A DNA stretch of 64,000 nt from Spirochaetaceae bacterium. Its GTDB lineage: Bacteria > Spirochaetota > Spirochaetia > CADAEX01. The DNA is taken from the NCBI GenBank assembly GCA_009780675.1, contig WQZP01000010.1:1-64000 (forward strand). Direction: 5' to 3'. Shown one piece after another: positions 8,878 to 16,879 of this stretch; position 1 is the first letter of the stretch, and the number at the start of each line of letters is the position of its first letter. Made by a program: the position numbers and the translations under genes. The notes beneath the pieces were generated by a model. That model saw nothing but the letters and a program-made list of their open reading frames with translations. It was not told the DNA's origin and did no database searches.

Positions 8878-9428
8878 GAAAAAGTATTTTAATTGGTTTA
8901 AAACTTGCAGTAGTTTGTATGGGCGCATCTTTATTATTAGGTTTTGTAAATGTTATTACACTTCCAGCTATAGAAGAAAATAGAAGAATTGCGCTCCAAA
9001 ATGCTCTTGCTGCTGTAAATAGAGTAGGAACACCTGGAGAAATGGTTATTGTTGAAGGCAGCCGGGTTGTAAGAAATTTTTATCCTGTTTTTCTCGACGA
9101 CGGAACAATAAGCAGCTATATACTTACAGTTGTTGGTGACGGGTATGCTGGCGATTTAATAATGCTTGCCAATTATGAATTAAATGGCAACTTAATTGCA
9201 GCTGTTATGATGGAGCATACAGAGACTCCTGGTATTGGAGACGCGCCGGAAAGAGCTGTTTATTATGAAAAATTTATTGGAAGAGGGGCAGATGTTCCAA
9301 TTCCTACAAGAAGATCACAGCTCACAGTAGCACAGTCTGATTCAATAGCTGGCGCTACAATAACATTTATAGGTGTTGCAAATGCTCTTGCCTATGGTTC
9401 TAACTTTGTAAAAAATAAGGGAGAATAA
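8874..9428 (+). CDS. rnfG: Rnf electron transport complex subunit G
   Basis: A 184-residue protein with one N-terminal membrane anchor (about residues 7-30) and an extracytoplasmic FMN-binding domain. The flavinylation motif DSIAGAT is intact at 156-162, with Thr162 as the expected FMN acceptor (modified by ApbE in studied systems; no apbE lies in this window). H-T-E-T-P-G-I-G at about 115-122 is the conserved segment before it. Coupled to rnfD by a 4-bp overlap; rnfE follows after 4 bp. Confidence 0.95.
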   Translation: MRKSILIGLKLAVVCMGASLLLGFVNVITLPAIEENRRIALQNALAAVNRVGTPGEMVIVEGSRVVRNFYPVFLDDGTISSYILTVVGDGYAGDLIMLANYELNGNLIAAVMMEHTETPGIGDAPERAVYYEKFIGRGADVPIPTRRSQLTVAQSDSIAGATITFIGVANALAYGSNFVKNKGE

Positions 9429-9432
9429 AAAA

Positions 9433-10047
9433 GTGGTAAAAGATTTAACAAAAGCTATTTTTAAAGAAAATTCAATATTTATTATGGGGTTAGGGCTTTG
9501 TCCATTACTCGGTGTTTCAACAAAAGTCATAAATGCATTGGGAATGGGAGCTGGTGTTTTGTTTGTTCTTGTATGTTCAAATATTATTATATCGCTTCTT
9601 AAAGATTTTATTCCAAGTAAGATAAGAATTCCTGCTTATATTGTTACTATTGCATCTTTTGTTGCAATTGTAGAAATGGTTATGCAGGCATATACACCGG
9701 GACTTTTTAGAACTCTTGGGGTATTTGTTCCTCTTATAGTTGTTAACTGTGTAATATTTGCAAGGGTAGAATCTTTTGCGAATAAGAATACTGTAATGCC
9801 TTCTATTATGGATGCAATAGGAACAAGTATAGGTTTTGCGCTTGGTCTTGTTGTTATAGCTTTTATAAGAGAAGTATTTGGAGCAGGAACAATTACTCTT
9901 TTCCCTATTGGTAATTTTAATGGAGTTATTGAGATTCCAGGATTAATAAATGCCCCAATAAGGATATTTGGACTTGCAGCAGGAGCTCTTTTTGTAGTAG
10001 GTATTTTGCAGGCTTTCATAAACTGGTATATCGCAAAAAAGAAATAG
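9433..10047 (+). CDS. rnfE: Rnf electron transport complex subunit E
   Basis: A 204-residue integral membrane subunit with six predicted spans. I assign it to RnfE rather than its paralogue RnfA. It begins with a long polar N-terminus and F-K-E-N-S-I-F-I-M-G-L-G-L-C-P-L-L-G-V-S, and contains I-P-A-Y-I-V-T-I-A-S-F-V, the usual RnfE signatures. The start is GTG at 9433, with GGGAG of the rnfG end as ribosome-binding site. RnfA and RnfE together form the membrane core holding a [2Fe-2S] cluster in studied complexes, so the missing rnfA partner is notable. Confidence 0.94.
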   Translation: MVKDLTKAIFKENSIFIMGLGLCPLLGVSTKVINALGMGAGVLFVLVCSNIIISLLKDFIPSKIRIPAYIVTIASFVAIVEMVMQAYTPGLFRTLGVFVPLIVVNCVIFARVESFANKNTVMPSIMDAIGTSIGFALGLVVIAFIREVFGAGTITLFPIGNFNGVIEIPGLINAPIRIFGLAAGALFVVGILQAFINWYIAKKK

Positions 10048-10057
10048 GAGAAAAAGT

Positions 10058-10105
10058 ATGTCTTATGTTGCAATATTAATTACTTATATCCTTATTATAG
10101 GGTAA
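10058..10105 (+). pseudogene. rnfA: rnfA remnant: 15-codon frame in the rnfA position
   Basis: Between rnfE and rnfB, exactly where rnfA belongs, AGGAG precedes an ATG at 10058. The frame reads M-S-Y-V-A-I-L-I-T-Y-I-L-I-I-G and stops at 10103-10105. RnfA proteins are about 190 residues and begin in a very similar way (M-x-Y, then hydrophobic I/V/L/F positions, followed by V-N-N-F-V-L). So the first 12-13 codons look like a genuine rnfA start fused to a stop. A fresh ribosome-binding site (CAGGAGA) for rnfB follows at once. This could be a real internal deletion or an assembly collapse; the sequence cannot tell which. Confidence 0.7.
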
Positions 10106-10118
10106 CAGGAGAATTTAA

Positions 10119-10919
10119 ATGATAACGATTTTATATGCTTTTATTTCCATAACTCTTCTTGGTGCTTTTTTTGGAATAGGGCTTGCTATTGCAGGAAAAT
10201 ATTTAGCAGTAAAGAAAGATGAAAAACTTTACAAACTGGAAAGAGCTTTGCCTGGCGTTAACTGTGGAGCATGTGGATTCCCAGGATGTTCACAATATGC
10301 AGACGCTATATTTGAAGGGAAAGTAACTGAACTCTCTCTTTGTCCTCCAGGAGGTCCGGAGACATTGGCAAAACTTGGAGAAATAATGGGTGTAGTTGTT
10401 GACTTAACCAAGGAAAAGGAAATTGCGCAGGTGCATTGTTGCGGTGGAAAAGATTCTGCAGTGTATGCATTTAATTATGAAGGAATTCCAGATTGTAATG
10501 CAGCATACAGTATGTATCAGGGTAATAAAGTATGTAAATATGGCTGCCTTGGGTTTGGAAACTGCATAACTGTATGTCCTACAAATGCGATAGTTTCTAC
10601 TGATCAAGAACTTGTGCGTGTTATAGAGAGTAAATGTATCTCATGTGCAAAATGTGTAGTAGAATGCCCGGTTGGAGTAATAAAAATGATACCTGTTTCC
10701 GCAGATTATATTGTTTCATGTAACTCTAATGATAAAGGCGCTGCAACAAAGAAAGCTTGTAAAGTAGGCTGCATTGGATGCAAAATTTGTGATAAAAAAT
10801 CACCTGAAGGTGGATTTAAAATAGATAATTTTCTTGCTACAATTGATTATAGTATAAAAGGCGAGAGAGTTTCTGCGGTAGAAGCCTGCCCCTCAAAGTG
10901 TATTTTGCCGACTAAATAA
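10119..10919 (+). CDS. rnfB: Rnf electron transport complex subunit B (ferredoxin-like)
   Basis: A 266-residue subunit with one N-terminal membrane helix (residues 2-27). A 4Fe-4S domain follows with ligands C49, C52, C57 and C75 (N-C-G-A-C-G-F-P-G-C, then C-P-P-G-G). C-terminal ferredoxin-like motifs include C-I-S-C-A-K-C-V-V-E-C-P, C-K-V-G-C-I-G-C-K-I-C and a final E-A-C-P-S-K-C. RnfB is thought to accept electrons from reduced ferredoxin. The ribosome-binding site AGGAGA sits 8 nt before the ATG. It ends the Rnf operon; I see no terminator hairpin after it. Confidence 0.95.
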   Translation: MITILYAFISITLLGAFFGIGLAIAGKYLAVKKDEKLYKLERALPGVNCGACGFPGCSQYADAIFEGKVTELSLCPPGGPETLAKLGEIMGVVVDLTKEKEIAQVHCCGGKDSAVYAFNYEGIPDCNAAYSMYQGNKVCKYGCLGFGNCITVCPTNAIVSTDQELVRVIESKCISCAKCVVECPVGVIKMIPVSADYIVSCNSNDKGAATKKACKVGCIGCKICDKKSPEGGFKIDNFLATIDYSIKGERVSAVEACPSKCILPTK

Positions 10920-10961
10920 CATAGGCTAACTTAATTAGGTGGGTGATACTTAACCTTTAAT

Positions 10962-12725
10962 ATGGATGATTATAATCTAATAATCGGTCTTTCTTGTATG
11001 GATATTTCAAATTCAGACGAGGAGGCCGAAAATAAATATTTAAAAACATATAAGCCTTTTTTTAGAAAGCTGTATGAATTTCCAGAAATAAAAGCTGTAA
11101 TACATTTTTCAGGGATGTTGCTTGAGTGGTTTGAAGAAAAGCATCCCGAAGTAATAATGCTTATAGAAGAGCTAGTAAAAAAAAGAAAGCAGCTGGAAGT
11201 TTTAGGCGGAGGATATTACGAACCAATCCTTCCGATGCTTTCTCCTCAGGATAGAACAGGGCAACTTGAATCACTTACAACAGCATTAAGAAAAAAATTT
11301 GGAAAAAGACCACCAGGTTGCTGGATAACAAAAAGTATATGGGATAATTCACTTATACTTCCTATAAGAAACAGTGGAATGGATTATGTCTTTTTGGATT
11401 ACAGTCTTCTGGATAATATCCCTGACGAATCTTTATATACGCCGTTTATTACAGAAGATAGTGGAAAACTTATAAGTGTATTTCCGGTGCATAGTACGCT
11501 TTCTTCTTTGCATGGGCAAGAAGCAGAAAAATATATTGATATATTAAAGCAGCAAATAAAAACACCCGGACCAGACAAGGTAATATCTCTTATTTTTTCA
11601 GATAAAGATATTGAAAAAAAATCAGAAGAGTGTGTAGAACAATTTTTTAGAAAAATACAAGAAGATAAAAATATAAAAACAGTACATCCAAGTTCTCTTA
11701 TTAAATCATTAAAGCTTCAAAAAAGGTATGTAAAAAATACTGAATGTTATAAAAATATTTTAGCTGAAAATTACGAAGTAAATCTTGTTTATTCCAGAAT
11801 GATCGAATTGCAGGCATTAATAAATCAGGTAAAAGGCGATAAATATAAGAAAGAGTCTGCAACAGATTTTTTGTGGGCAGGACAAAATTATATTTCCTAT
11901 GTAAGCGATTTTTATGATAAAAACAACGATGCTCAAAAAAAGAAAAAAAGCAGATTAAAAGCATATAAAAATTTTATGGAAGCTGAGCTCGCAACAAGAC
12001 AGAAAGGTGTTTTTATTCCATCATTATTTAAAAATGATTTTGATATGGATGGGGTTGATGAATTTTTATTTCATGGAGACGAGTATAATGCATTTATACA
12101 TGTTGAGGGCGCATCTCTTTTTGAACTTGATTATTTAAAAAATAAATGGAATTATTGTTATTCAATTGACAATTCCAACGCAAACAAGCAGCTCAGAAAA
12201 AGCTTTTGTGATTATTTTGTAGATATTGATAAAGAATGTTCAAATATATCTGACTTTATAAAATACGATGAAGCAAATATAATATACGATGAATATGTTG
12301 TAAACAGTTTTGATAGAGAGCAGAAAGCTGTAACATTTTTATATAAAGCTAAAAATCAGAAGAATGGATTTGCTTTTAAAATTTTAAAACAATATAAATT
12401 TAATAAGAAAAATTTTGAAGTTTTTTATACTATAATAAATGCAGGCTCTAAAACAATAAACTATCAGTTTGGAATTGGTTTGTTTTTATCAATGATAAAT
12501 AAAGACGATACCTCGGGATCTGGCTGCACGAATAAAAACAATAAAATTTTTCTGGAAGATTCACATACAACAATTACAATAAATCTTGAAACAGCGCATA
12601 ACATTTTTCTTGAGGAACAGAAGGAAGACAATATTTATTCCTATACTTCTGTTATGCCCGTCTACAGGATAGAAAATTTGGAACCAGGTAAAACCTGGGA
12701 AGCGCGGATTGAGGTAAAACTTTAA
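10962..12725 (+). CDS. GH57-like protein, probably catalytically inactive
   Basis: The 587-residue protein follows the layout of GH57 4-alpha-glucanotransferase/amylase proteins: an N-terminal barrel and a beta-rich C-terminal half (about 330-587). The signature G-G-G-Y-Y-E-P-I-L stands at 82-90. But the first conserved GH57 motif (normally HQHQP) reads G-L-S-C-M-D, and the motif that carries the nucleophilic Glu (W-L-x-E-R-V-W-x-P) reads WITKSIWD at 121-128, with Lys124 in place of Glu. Hydrolase or transferase activity is therefore doubtful. A glycan-binding or regulatory role is possible. Upstream is rnfB (42 bp gap); a ribosome-binding site is not obvious near the ATG. Confidence 0.78.
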   Translation: MDDYNLIIGLSCMDISNSDEEAENKYLKTYKPFFRKLYEFPEIKAVIHFSGMLLEWFEEKHPEVIMLIEELVKKRKQLEVLGGGYYEPILPMLSPQDRTGQLESLTTALRKKFGKRPPGCWITKSIWDNSLILPIRNSGMDYVFLDYSLLDNIPDESLYTPFITEDSGKLISVFPVHSTLSSLHGQEAEKYIDILKQQIKTPGPDKVISLIFSDKDIEKKSEECVEQFFRKIQEDKNIKTVHPSSLIKSLKLQKRYVKNTECYKNILAENYEVNLVYSRMIELQALINQVKGDKYKKESATDFLWAGQNYISYVSDFYDKNNDAQKKKKSRLKAYKNFMEAELATRQKGVFIPSLFKNDFDMDGVDEFLFHGDEYNAFIHVEGASLFELDYLKNKWNYCYSIDNSNANKQLRKSFCDYFVDIDKECSNISDFIKYDEANIIYDEYVVNSFDREQKAVTFLYKAKNQKNGFAFKILKQYKFNKKNFEVFYTIINAGSKTINYQFGIGLFLSMINKDDTSGSGCTNKNNKIFLEDSHTTITINLETAHNIFLEEQKEDNIYSYTSVMPVYRIENLEPGKTWEARIEVKL

Positions 12726-12735
12726 GCTTTTACCA

Positions 12736-12761
12736 GATGGCGCCATCGCGGGGCTTGGCGC
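12736..12761. repeat. GC-rich palindrome after the GH57-like gene
   Basis: GATGGCGCCATC (12736-12747) is a perfect 12-bp palindrome. Its GCGCCA half can alternatively pair with TGGCGC at 12756-12761 across a 10-nt loop. The patch is much richer in G+C than its surroundings and has no T-tract, so it is not a standard intrinsic terminator. Confidence 0.5.
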
Positions 12762-12780
12762 AAGTTTCATGACCGCTGCC

Positions 12781-12808
12781 TTGACAACAGAAAAAAAATA
12801 CTTAAACT
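12781..12808 (+). promoter_or_regulatory. Promoter of the Cas2-like gene, leaderless layout
   Basis: TTGACA (12781-12786), a 16-nt spacer and TAAACT (12803-12808) place the expected transcription start about 7 nt later, at the ATG at 12816. No Shine-Dalgarno sequence exists between. Confidence 0.5.
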
Positions 12809-12815
12809 ATATAAT

Positions 12816-13085
12816 ATGTTTGTATCAGTGACTTATGAGCTTTCAAATGACAGTACTATGAAAAAAGTAAAAGATATACTTATTTTTTATAGATTCACGG
12901 AAGTTATTAAAGATGTCTTTGAATCTGAATCAATACAGGAAAACACATTAAAAAGGCTTAAAAGGGATATAGACAGAGCTACAGACCATTTCGATAAAGT
13001 AAGATTTTATCAATATCCTTATGAAGAGCTGTTTGCAATATCTTTACTTGAAAAAAAGAAATGGAAAAAAATGTTATTAAAATGA
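12816..13085 (+). CDS. Orphan Cas2/VapD-fold-like small protein
   Basis: The 89-residue protein follows the ferredoxin-like Cas2 pattern: beta-1 M-F-V-S-V-T-Y-E-L-S, a basic first helix (M-K-K-V-K-D-I-L-I-F-Y), a second strand K-D-V-F-E-S-E, a charged second helix, and a closing strand K-V-R-F-Y-Q-Y-P. Cas2 nucleases carry an Asp at the end of beta-1 (Y-D-x-S); here it is Glu (Y-E-L-S), so metal-dependent nuclease activity is uncertain. There is no cas1, no other cas gene and no repeat array in the window. The role is unknown. It lies directly ahead of prfB with 12 bp between and is likely co-transcribed with it. Confidence 0.6.
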   Translation: MFVSVTYELSNDSTMKKVKDILIFYRFTEVIKDVFESESIQENTLKRLKRDIDRATDHFDKVRFYQYPYEELFAISLLEKKKWKKMLLK

Positions 13086-13097
13086 GGTAAGTAGTAT

Positions 13098-14205
13098 ATG
13101 TTACTTGATTATAAGATCCCTTTAAACAAAGTAGTAGACAATATTATAGCTTCATGGAGGCATCTTTGACCCGGATAAGAAGAAAAAAGAGCTGGAAGAG
13201 CTTGAAAAAGAGACATACGCAGAAAATTTCTGGGAAGACAGGAAAAAAGCAGAAAGCATTTTATTAAAGTTAAAAAAACTTAAAGACTCCTTTATACCAT
13301 GGGAAACTCTTTTCACCGAAGCTCAGGATACAAAAGAGCTTTTTGAGATAGCTATTTCAGAAAAAGATGAATCTCTTGAAAAAGAGATAGGCGAAAGCAT
13401 AAATAACCTTGAAAGCAGATATTCAGATCTTAGAACACTGCAACTACTTAGTGAAGAAATGGATAATGCATCTGCTTTTTTGACTATACATTCAGGCGCA
13501 GGTGGAACAGAAGCATGCGACTGGGTTAGTATGCTTTACAGGATGTATATGAGATGGGCAGAAAAAAAAGGCTTTACTGTTGAAATTATTGATATTTTGG
13601 AAGCAGAGGGGGGCTTAAAATCTGTCACAATACAGATGGATGGAGAATATGTACATGGATATCTTAAAGGAGAGTCTGGAATTCACAGACTTGTAAGAAT
13701 TTCCCCTTTTGATTCAAATGCAAGAAGGCACACATCTTTTGCATCAGTTTATATTTACCCTGTTATTGAGGATGATATAGAGATTGATATACGACCAGAA
13801 GACCTAAGAGTAGATACTTATAGGGCTTCCGGAGCAGGTGGGCAGCATGTAAATAAAACAGATTCTGCAGTAAGATTAACACACCTTGAAACAGGAATTG
13901 TGGTACAATGTCAGACAGAGAGGAGTCAGCATAAAAACAGGGCAAATGCAATGAAAATGCTTAAGTCAAAACTTTATGAACATTATAAACAGAAACAGGA
14001 AGAAGAGAATGAAAAGTTCAGTAAGGAAAAAAAAGATATTGCCTGGGGCAGCCAAATTCGCTCCTATGTTTTTCAGCCTTATACGATGGTAAAAGACCAC
14101 AGAACAAAACACGAAATTGGAAATATACAAAGTGTTATGGATGGTAATATTGATCCATTCATAGAAGAATATTTAAAATTTGCATGGAAAAACAAAAAAG
14201 AATGA
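13098..14205 (+). CDS. prfB: Peptide chain release factor 2 with programmed +1 frameshift
   Basis: RF2 ends translation at UGA and UAA. Reading starts at the ATG at 13098 and meets an in-frame TGA at 13167-13169 after 23 codons. Shifting +1 (skipping T13167) continues with GAC-CCG-GAT through to the stop at 14205, giving join(13098..13166,13168..14205) and 368 residues. The codon-recognition motif SPF (residues 202-204 of the joined product), typical of RF2, and the catalytic GGQ (247-249) are both present. The frame after the TGA contains no other defect, so this is regulation rather than decay. Low RF2 favours the frameshift and so restores RF2, as known in E. coli. Confidence 0.96.
13155..13170 (+). 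promoter_or_regulatory. RF2 autoregulatory frameshift site
   Basis: TGGAGG (13155-13160), then CAT, then the slippery CTT-TGA-C (13164-13170). The Shine-Dalgarno-like AGG is spaced exactly as in the E. coli prfB site, where it pairs with 16S rRNA and pushes the ribosome into the +1 frame at a slowly decoded UGA. Confidence 0.94.
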
Positions 14206-14567
14206 AATCAGGTATTTTAATTGTAGATGATCTATATTTTGTAAGACTCGCAATAAGGGAAATATTGGAAAAAGAAAATATGCATATTGTTGGCGAGGCT
14301 GAAAATGGATTACATGCTCTCCAGCTTTTTGAGGAAAAAAAGCCGGATATTGTTCTTTTGGATATAACAATGCCTTTAATGGATGGGCTTACTGCGCTTA
14401 AAATGCTTAAATCAAAATATCCTGGGGCAAAAGTTGTTATGTGTTCCGCGCTTGGGCAGCAAAAGTATATTATAAAAGCAATACAACTTGGCGCTTCTGA
14501 TTTTGTGGTAAAACCATTTAAGCCGGAAAGACTTATAAATTCAATTAAAAAAGCTTTAGAGGCTTAG
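14202..14567 (+). CDS. Single-domain CheY-like response regulator
   Basis: A 121-residue receiver domain with no output domain. Acidic pocket D9-D10, phosphoacceptor D54 (V-L-L-D-I-T-M-P), a conserved S in M-C-S-A and K-P-F near residue 106 are all present. I choose the ATG at 14202 because it overlaps the prfB stop as ATGA and begins the receiver directly; an upstream ATG at 14184 would add six polar residues. No histidine kinase is nearby, so the partner is unknown. Such stand-alone receivers commonly act in chemotaxis or phosphorelays. Confidence 0.88.
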   Translation: MKSGILIVDDLYFVRLAIREILEKENMHIVGEAENGLHALQLFEEKKPDIVLLDITMPLMDGLTALKMLKSKYPGAKVVMCSALGQQKYIIKAIQLGASDFVVKPFKPERLINSIKKALEA

Positions 14568-16007
14568 ATGATTATGAAATCTTACGTTATTATTTTTATT
14601 CTTTTTTTACTTTTTACTCAAACAGTCTTTTCCCAAAGGCTTGTTATAATAGATGATAAAACAACATGGAATGTTGCGTTAGCAGAATTTCAGGTATCAA
14701 GTTCCAGGGGGGATATTTCATATCTTGGCAATATTCTTCCGGCATTCTTTTTAAACCATTTTTCCACTATCAGCCAACATACACTTTCTTCCGAAGAAAT
14801 TTTACTGCTTAGAAAAAAAATCATTTCCGACCGGATTATAGAAGAGGAAAGAAGGCTTTCAGCGCAAATAAGAGAATATGATACTGCATATTTTAGAGAT
14901 ACTACAAGAAGAAGAGATATAAGAAACAGGATCAGAGATATCAGAAGAACAATAAGACAACTCGAAGGATATAACATAGGGAGAATACCAATAACTAATG
15001 TAAAAGATATTGTCTTTACAACAAGTAATGAAAATAATCCTCTTTCGTTTGATATTATTAATATAGACAGGTTTGCAGAGGGAGGAAACTTTGATTATAT
15101 TTTTTATGGATCTGCAAGGCAAATTGAAAATATAGTGCTTCTTGACATAAGACTTTACAGCGCGCTTGAAAAGAGAGAGATATATTCAGCATCTGTATCA
15201 AGTGAGATAGAAAATCTGTTTTTATCTCTTGATAATGTGATTTCTGAAGTAACATCTATTCTCCTGGGTACTACATGGAGCAGGATTACAGTTAATACAG
15301 ATAACAGGGCTGCTGATATTTTTCTTAATGAAGAATATATAGGAACAGGCATTGCTTCAAATGTTTTGGTTTCTCCGGGCGCTCATATGCTTACAATCAG
15401 AGGGATAGGGAAGGAGGAGAAAACAGTTTCCATTGTTTTAGAGGAAAAGAGAACAACTGTTTTTGACTTTACTGTCACCTTAAGAGAGGAAAAGCTTACG
15501 GCAATAAATACGCTTCCGTCAGGTGCAAATGTTTATCTTGATTCACTTTGGGTGGGGATAACGCCGCTTATTGTAAATGGGCTGTTTGGCGAAATATTTA
15601 TCAGAAAAGATGGTTTTAGAGATACCAGACTGCTTCTTGAGGATATTCCTCAAAATTCAATAGAAATTTCGTTATCTCCTTATATTTTTAGACGGCAAGA
15701 TTTTATTACGCAAAGGCGGAACTCTTTTTATACAAATTTTTCATTTTTTATTTTATCTGTGCCGCCTACTTTTTTTCTGTTTGCTGCGGCAAGTGAGTAT
15801 ACCAGCGCATTCAATTCTGCTGTTATGTCGGGTACCAACTTTGATGAAATCCAAAGGCTTGGAAGGGTAAGAGGCTATACTTTTTATGGGTATCATGCTT
15901 CGCTGTTTTTAACCATGACTCTTTTGGTTAATACATTTTTTAAAATTAGTGACTACATAAGAGCAGGTGATGTTCTCCATAACAGAAATAGCAGGAGTTT
16001 TAATTAA
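14568..16007 (+). CDS. Secreted/membrane PEGA-domain protein
   Basis: The 479-residue protein starts with a signal peptide (residues 1-22, ending V-F-S-Q). A domain of about 200 residues follows, with an Arg-rich helix around 80-135. Two PEGA-type beta domains come next (about 243-305 and 307-370; G-A-N-V-Y-L-D-S-L-W-V-G-I-T-P-L is characteristic). C-terminal hydrophobic segments near 385-410 and 440-465 suggest it returns to the membrane. PEGA domains occur in envelope proteins and are thought to bind surface polymers. It follows the response regulator with no gap and its stop overlaps the ftsY start (TAATG). Confidence 0.78.
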   Translation: MIMKSYVIIFILFLLFTQTVFSQRLVIIDDKTTWNVALAEFQVSSSRGDISYLGNILPAFFLNHFSTISQHTLSSEEILLLRKKIISDRIIEEERRLSAQIREYDTAYFRDTTRRRDIRNRIRDIRRTIRQLEGYNIGRIPITNVKDIVFTTSNENNPLSFDIINIDRFAEGGNFDYIFYGSARQIENIVLLDIRLYSALEKREIYSASVSSEIENLFLSLDNVISEVTSILLGTTWSRITVNTDNRAADIFLNEEYIGTGIASNVLVSPGAHMLTIRGIGKEEKTVSIVLEEKRTTVFDFTVTLREEKLTAINTLPSGANVYLDSLWVGITPLIVNGLFGEIFIRKDGFRDTRLLLEDIPQNSIEISLSPYIFRRQDFITQRRNSFYTNFSFFILSVPPTFFLFAAASEYTSAFNSAVMSGTNFDEIQRLGRVRGYTFYGYHASLFLTMTLLVNTFFKISDYIRAGDVLHNRNSRSFN

Positions 16008-16879
16008 TGAAATTTGCATTGGCAGAAAAAATAAAATCTATATTTATAAAAAATAAAATAGATGATGTTTTTTATGAAGATATTGAAGATGCTCTTATTG
16101 AGTCAGATATGGGCACAGCCCTTTCTGTAGAAATGGTAAAAAAACTTAAAGCCGAAGCTGCAAAAAATAAGCTGACAGATCAGGAGGCACTCTATCCTCT
16201 TTTAAAAGAGATTATTTCAGAAAAAATATTGGAATATAATTTTTCCATTGATCTGCAAAAACTTAACCTTATTTTGTTTCTTGGAGTTAATGGTGTAGGA
16301 AAAACAACCACAATTGCAAAAATAACAAAGTTTATTCAAAATGAATATAAAGGTGAAAATGTTGTATTATCTGCTGCTGATACATTCAGAGCTGCTGCCA
16401 TAGATCAGTTGAAGATCCATGGGGAAAGGCTTGGTGTAAGAGTTATTAGTCAGGAACATGGCTCGGACCCCGGAGCTGTAATATATGACACTATTGAAAG
16501 CGCAAGAGCAAAAGGGGAAAAAGTTATTATTGCTGATACTGCCGGGAGAATGCACAACAAAACAAATCTTGTTAAAGAGCTGCAAAAAATAGATAAAGTT
16601 ATCAAGAGTAAAATCCCAACAGAAAACTATTTTAAATTTCTTGTTATTGATTCAACTACAGGGCAGAATGGTTTTAATCAGGCTGAAATATTTAATGAAG
16701 CAATAGGAGTAGATGCTATTGTCCTTACAAAATATGATTCAGCTTCAAAAGGTGGAATTGCAGTATCAATATCCGGCAAGCTTGGTATCCCTTTTGTTTT
16801 TATAGGAACAGGGGAAAAGTATGATAACCTAAAAAAATTTAATAAAAAGGAATATTTGGATAACCTTCTAGATGTATAA
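16007..16879 (+). CDS. ftsY: Signal recognition particle receptor FtsY
   Basis: The 290-residue NG-domain GTPase docks SRP-ribosome complexes to the membrane. The N domain spans about residues 1-85. The G domain has the P-loop G-V-N-G-V-G-K-T at 93-100, D-T-A-G-R near 172, the T-K-Y-D base-specificity motif and the closing G-G-I-A-V-S. The acidic A domain found in E. coli FtsY is absent, a usual state for compact bacterial FtsY proteins. One small departure is D-S-T-T-G-Q-N where many have D-A-x-x-G-Q-N. Coupled to the upstream PEGA gene. Confidence 0.95.
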   Translation: MKFALAEKIKSIFIKNKIDDVFYEDIEDALIESDMGTALSVEMVKKLKAEAAKNKLTDQEALYPLLKEIISEKILEYNFSIDLQKLNLILFLGVNGVGKTTTIAKITKFIQNEYKGENVVLSAADTFRAAAIDQLKIHGERLGVRVISQEHGSDPGAVIYDTIESARAKGEKVIIADTAGRMHNKTNLVKELQKIDKVIKSKIPTENYFKFLVIDSTTGQNGFNQAEIFNEAIGVDAIVLTKYDSASKGGIAVSISGKLGIPFVFIGTGEKYDNLKKFNKKEYLDNLLDV

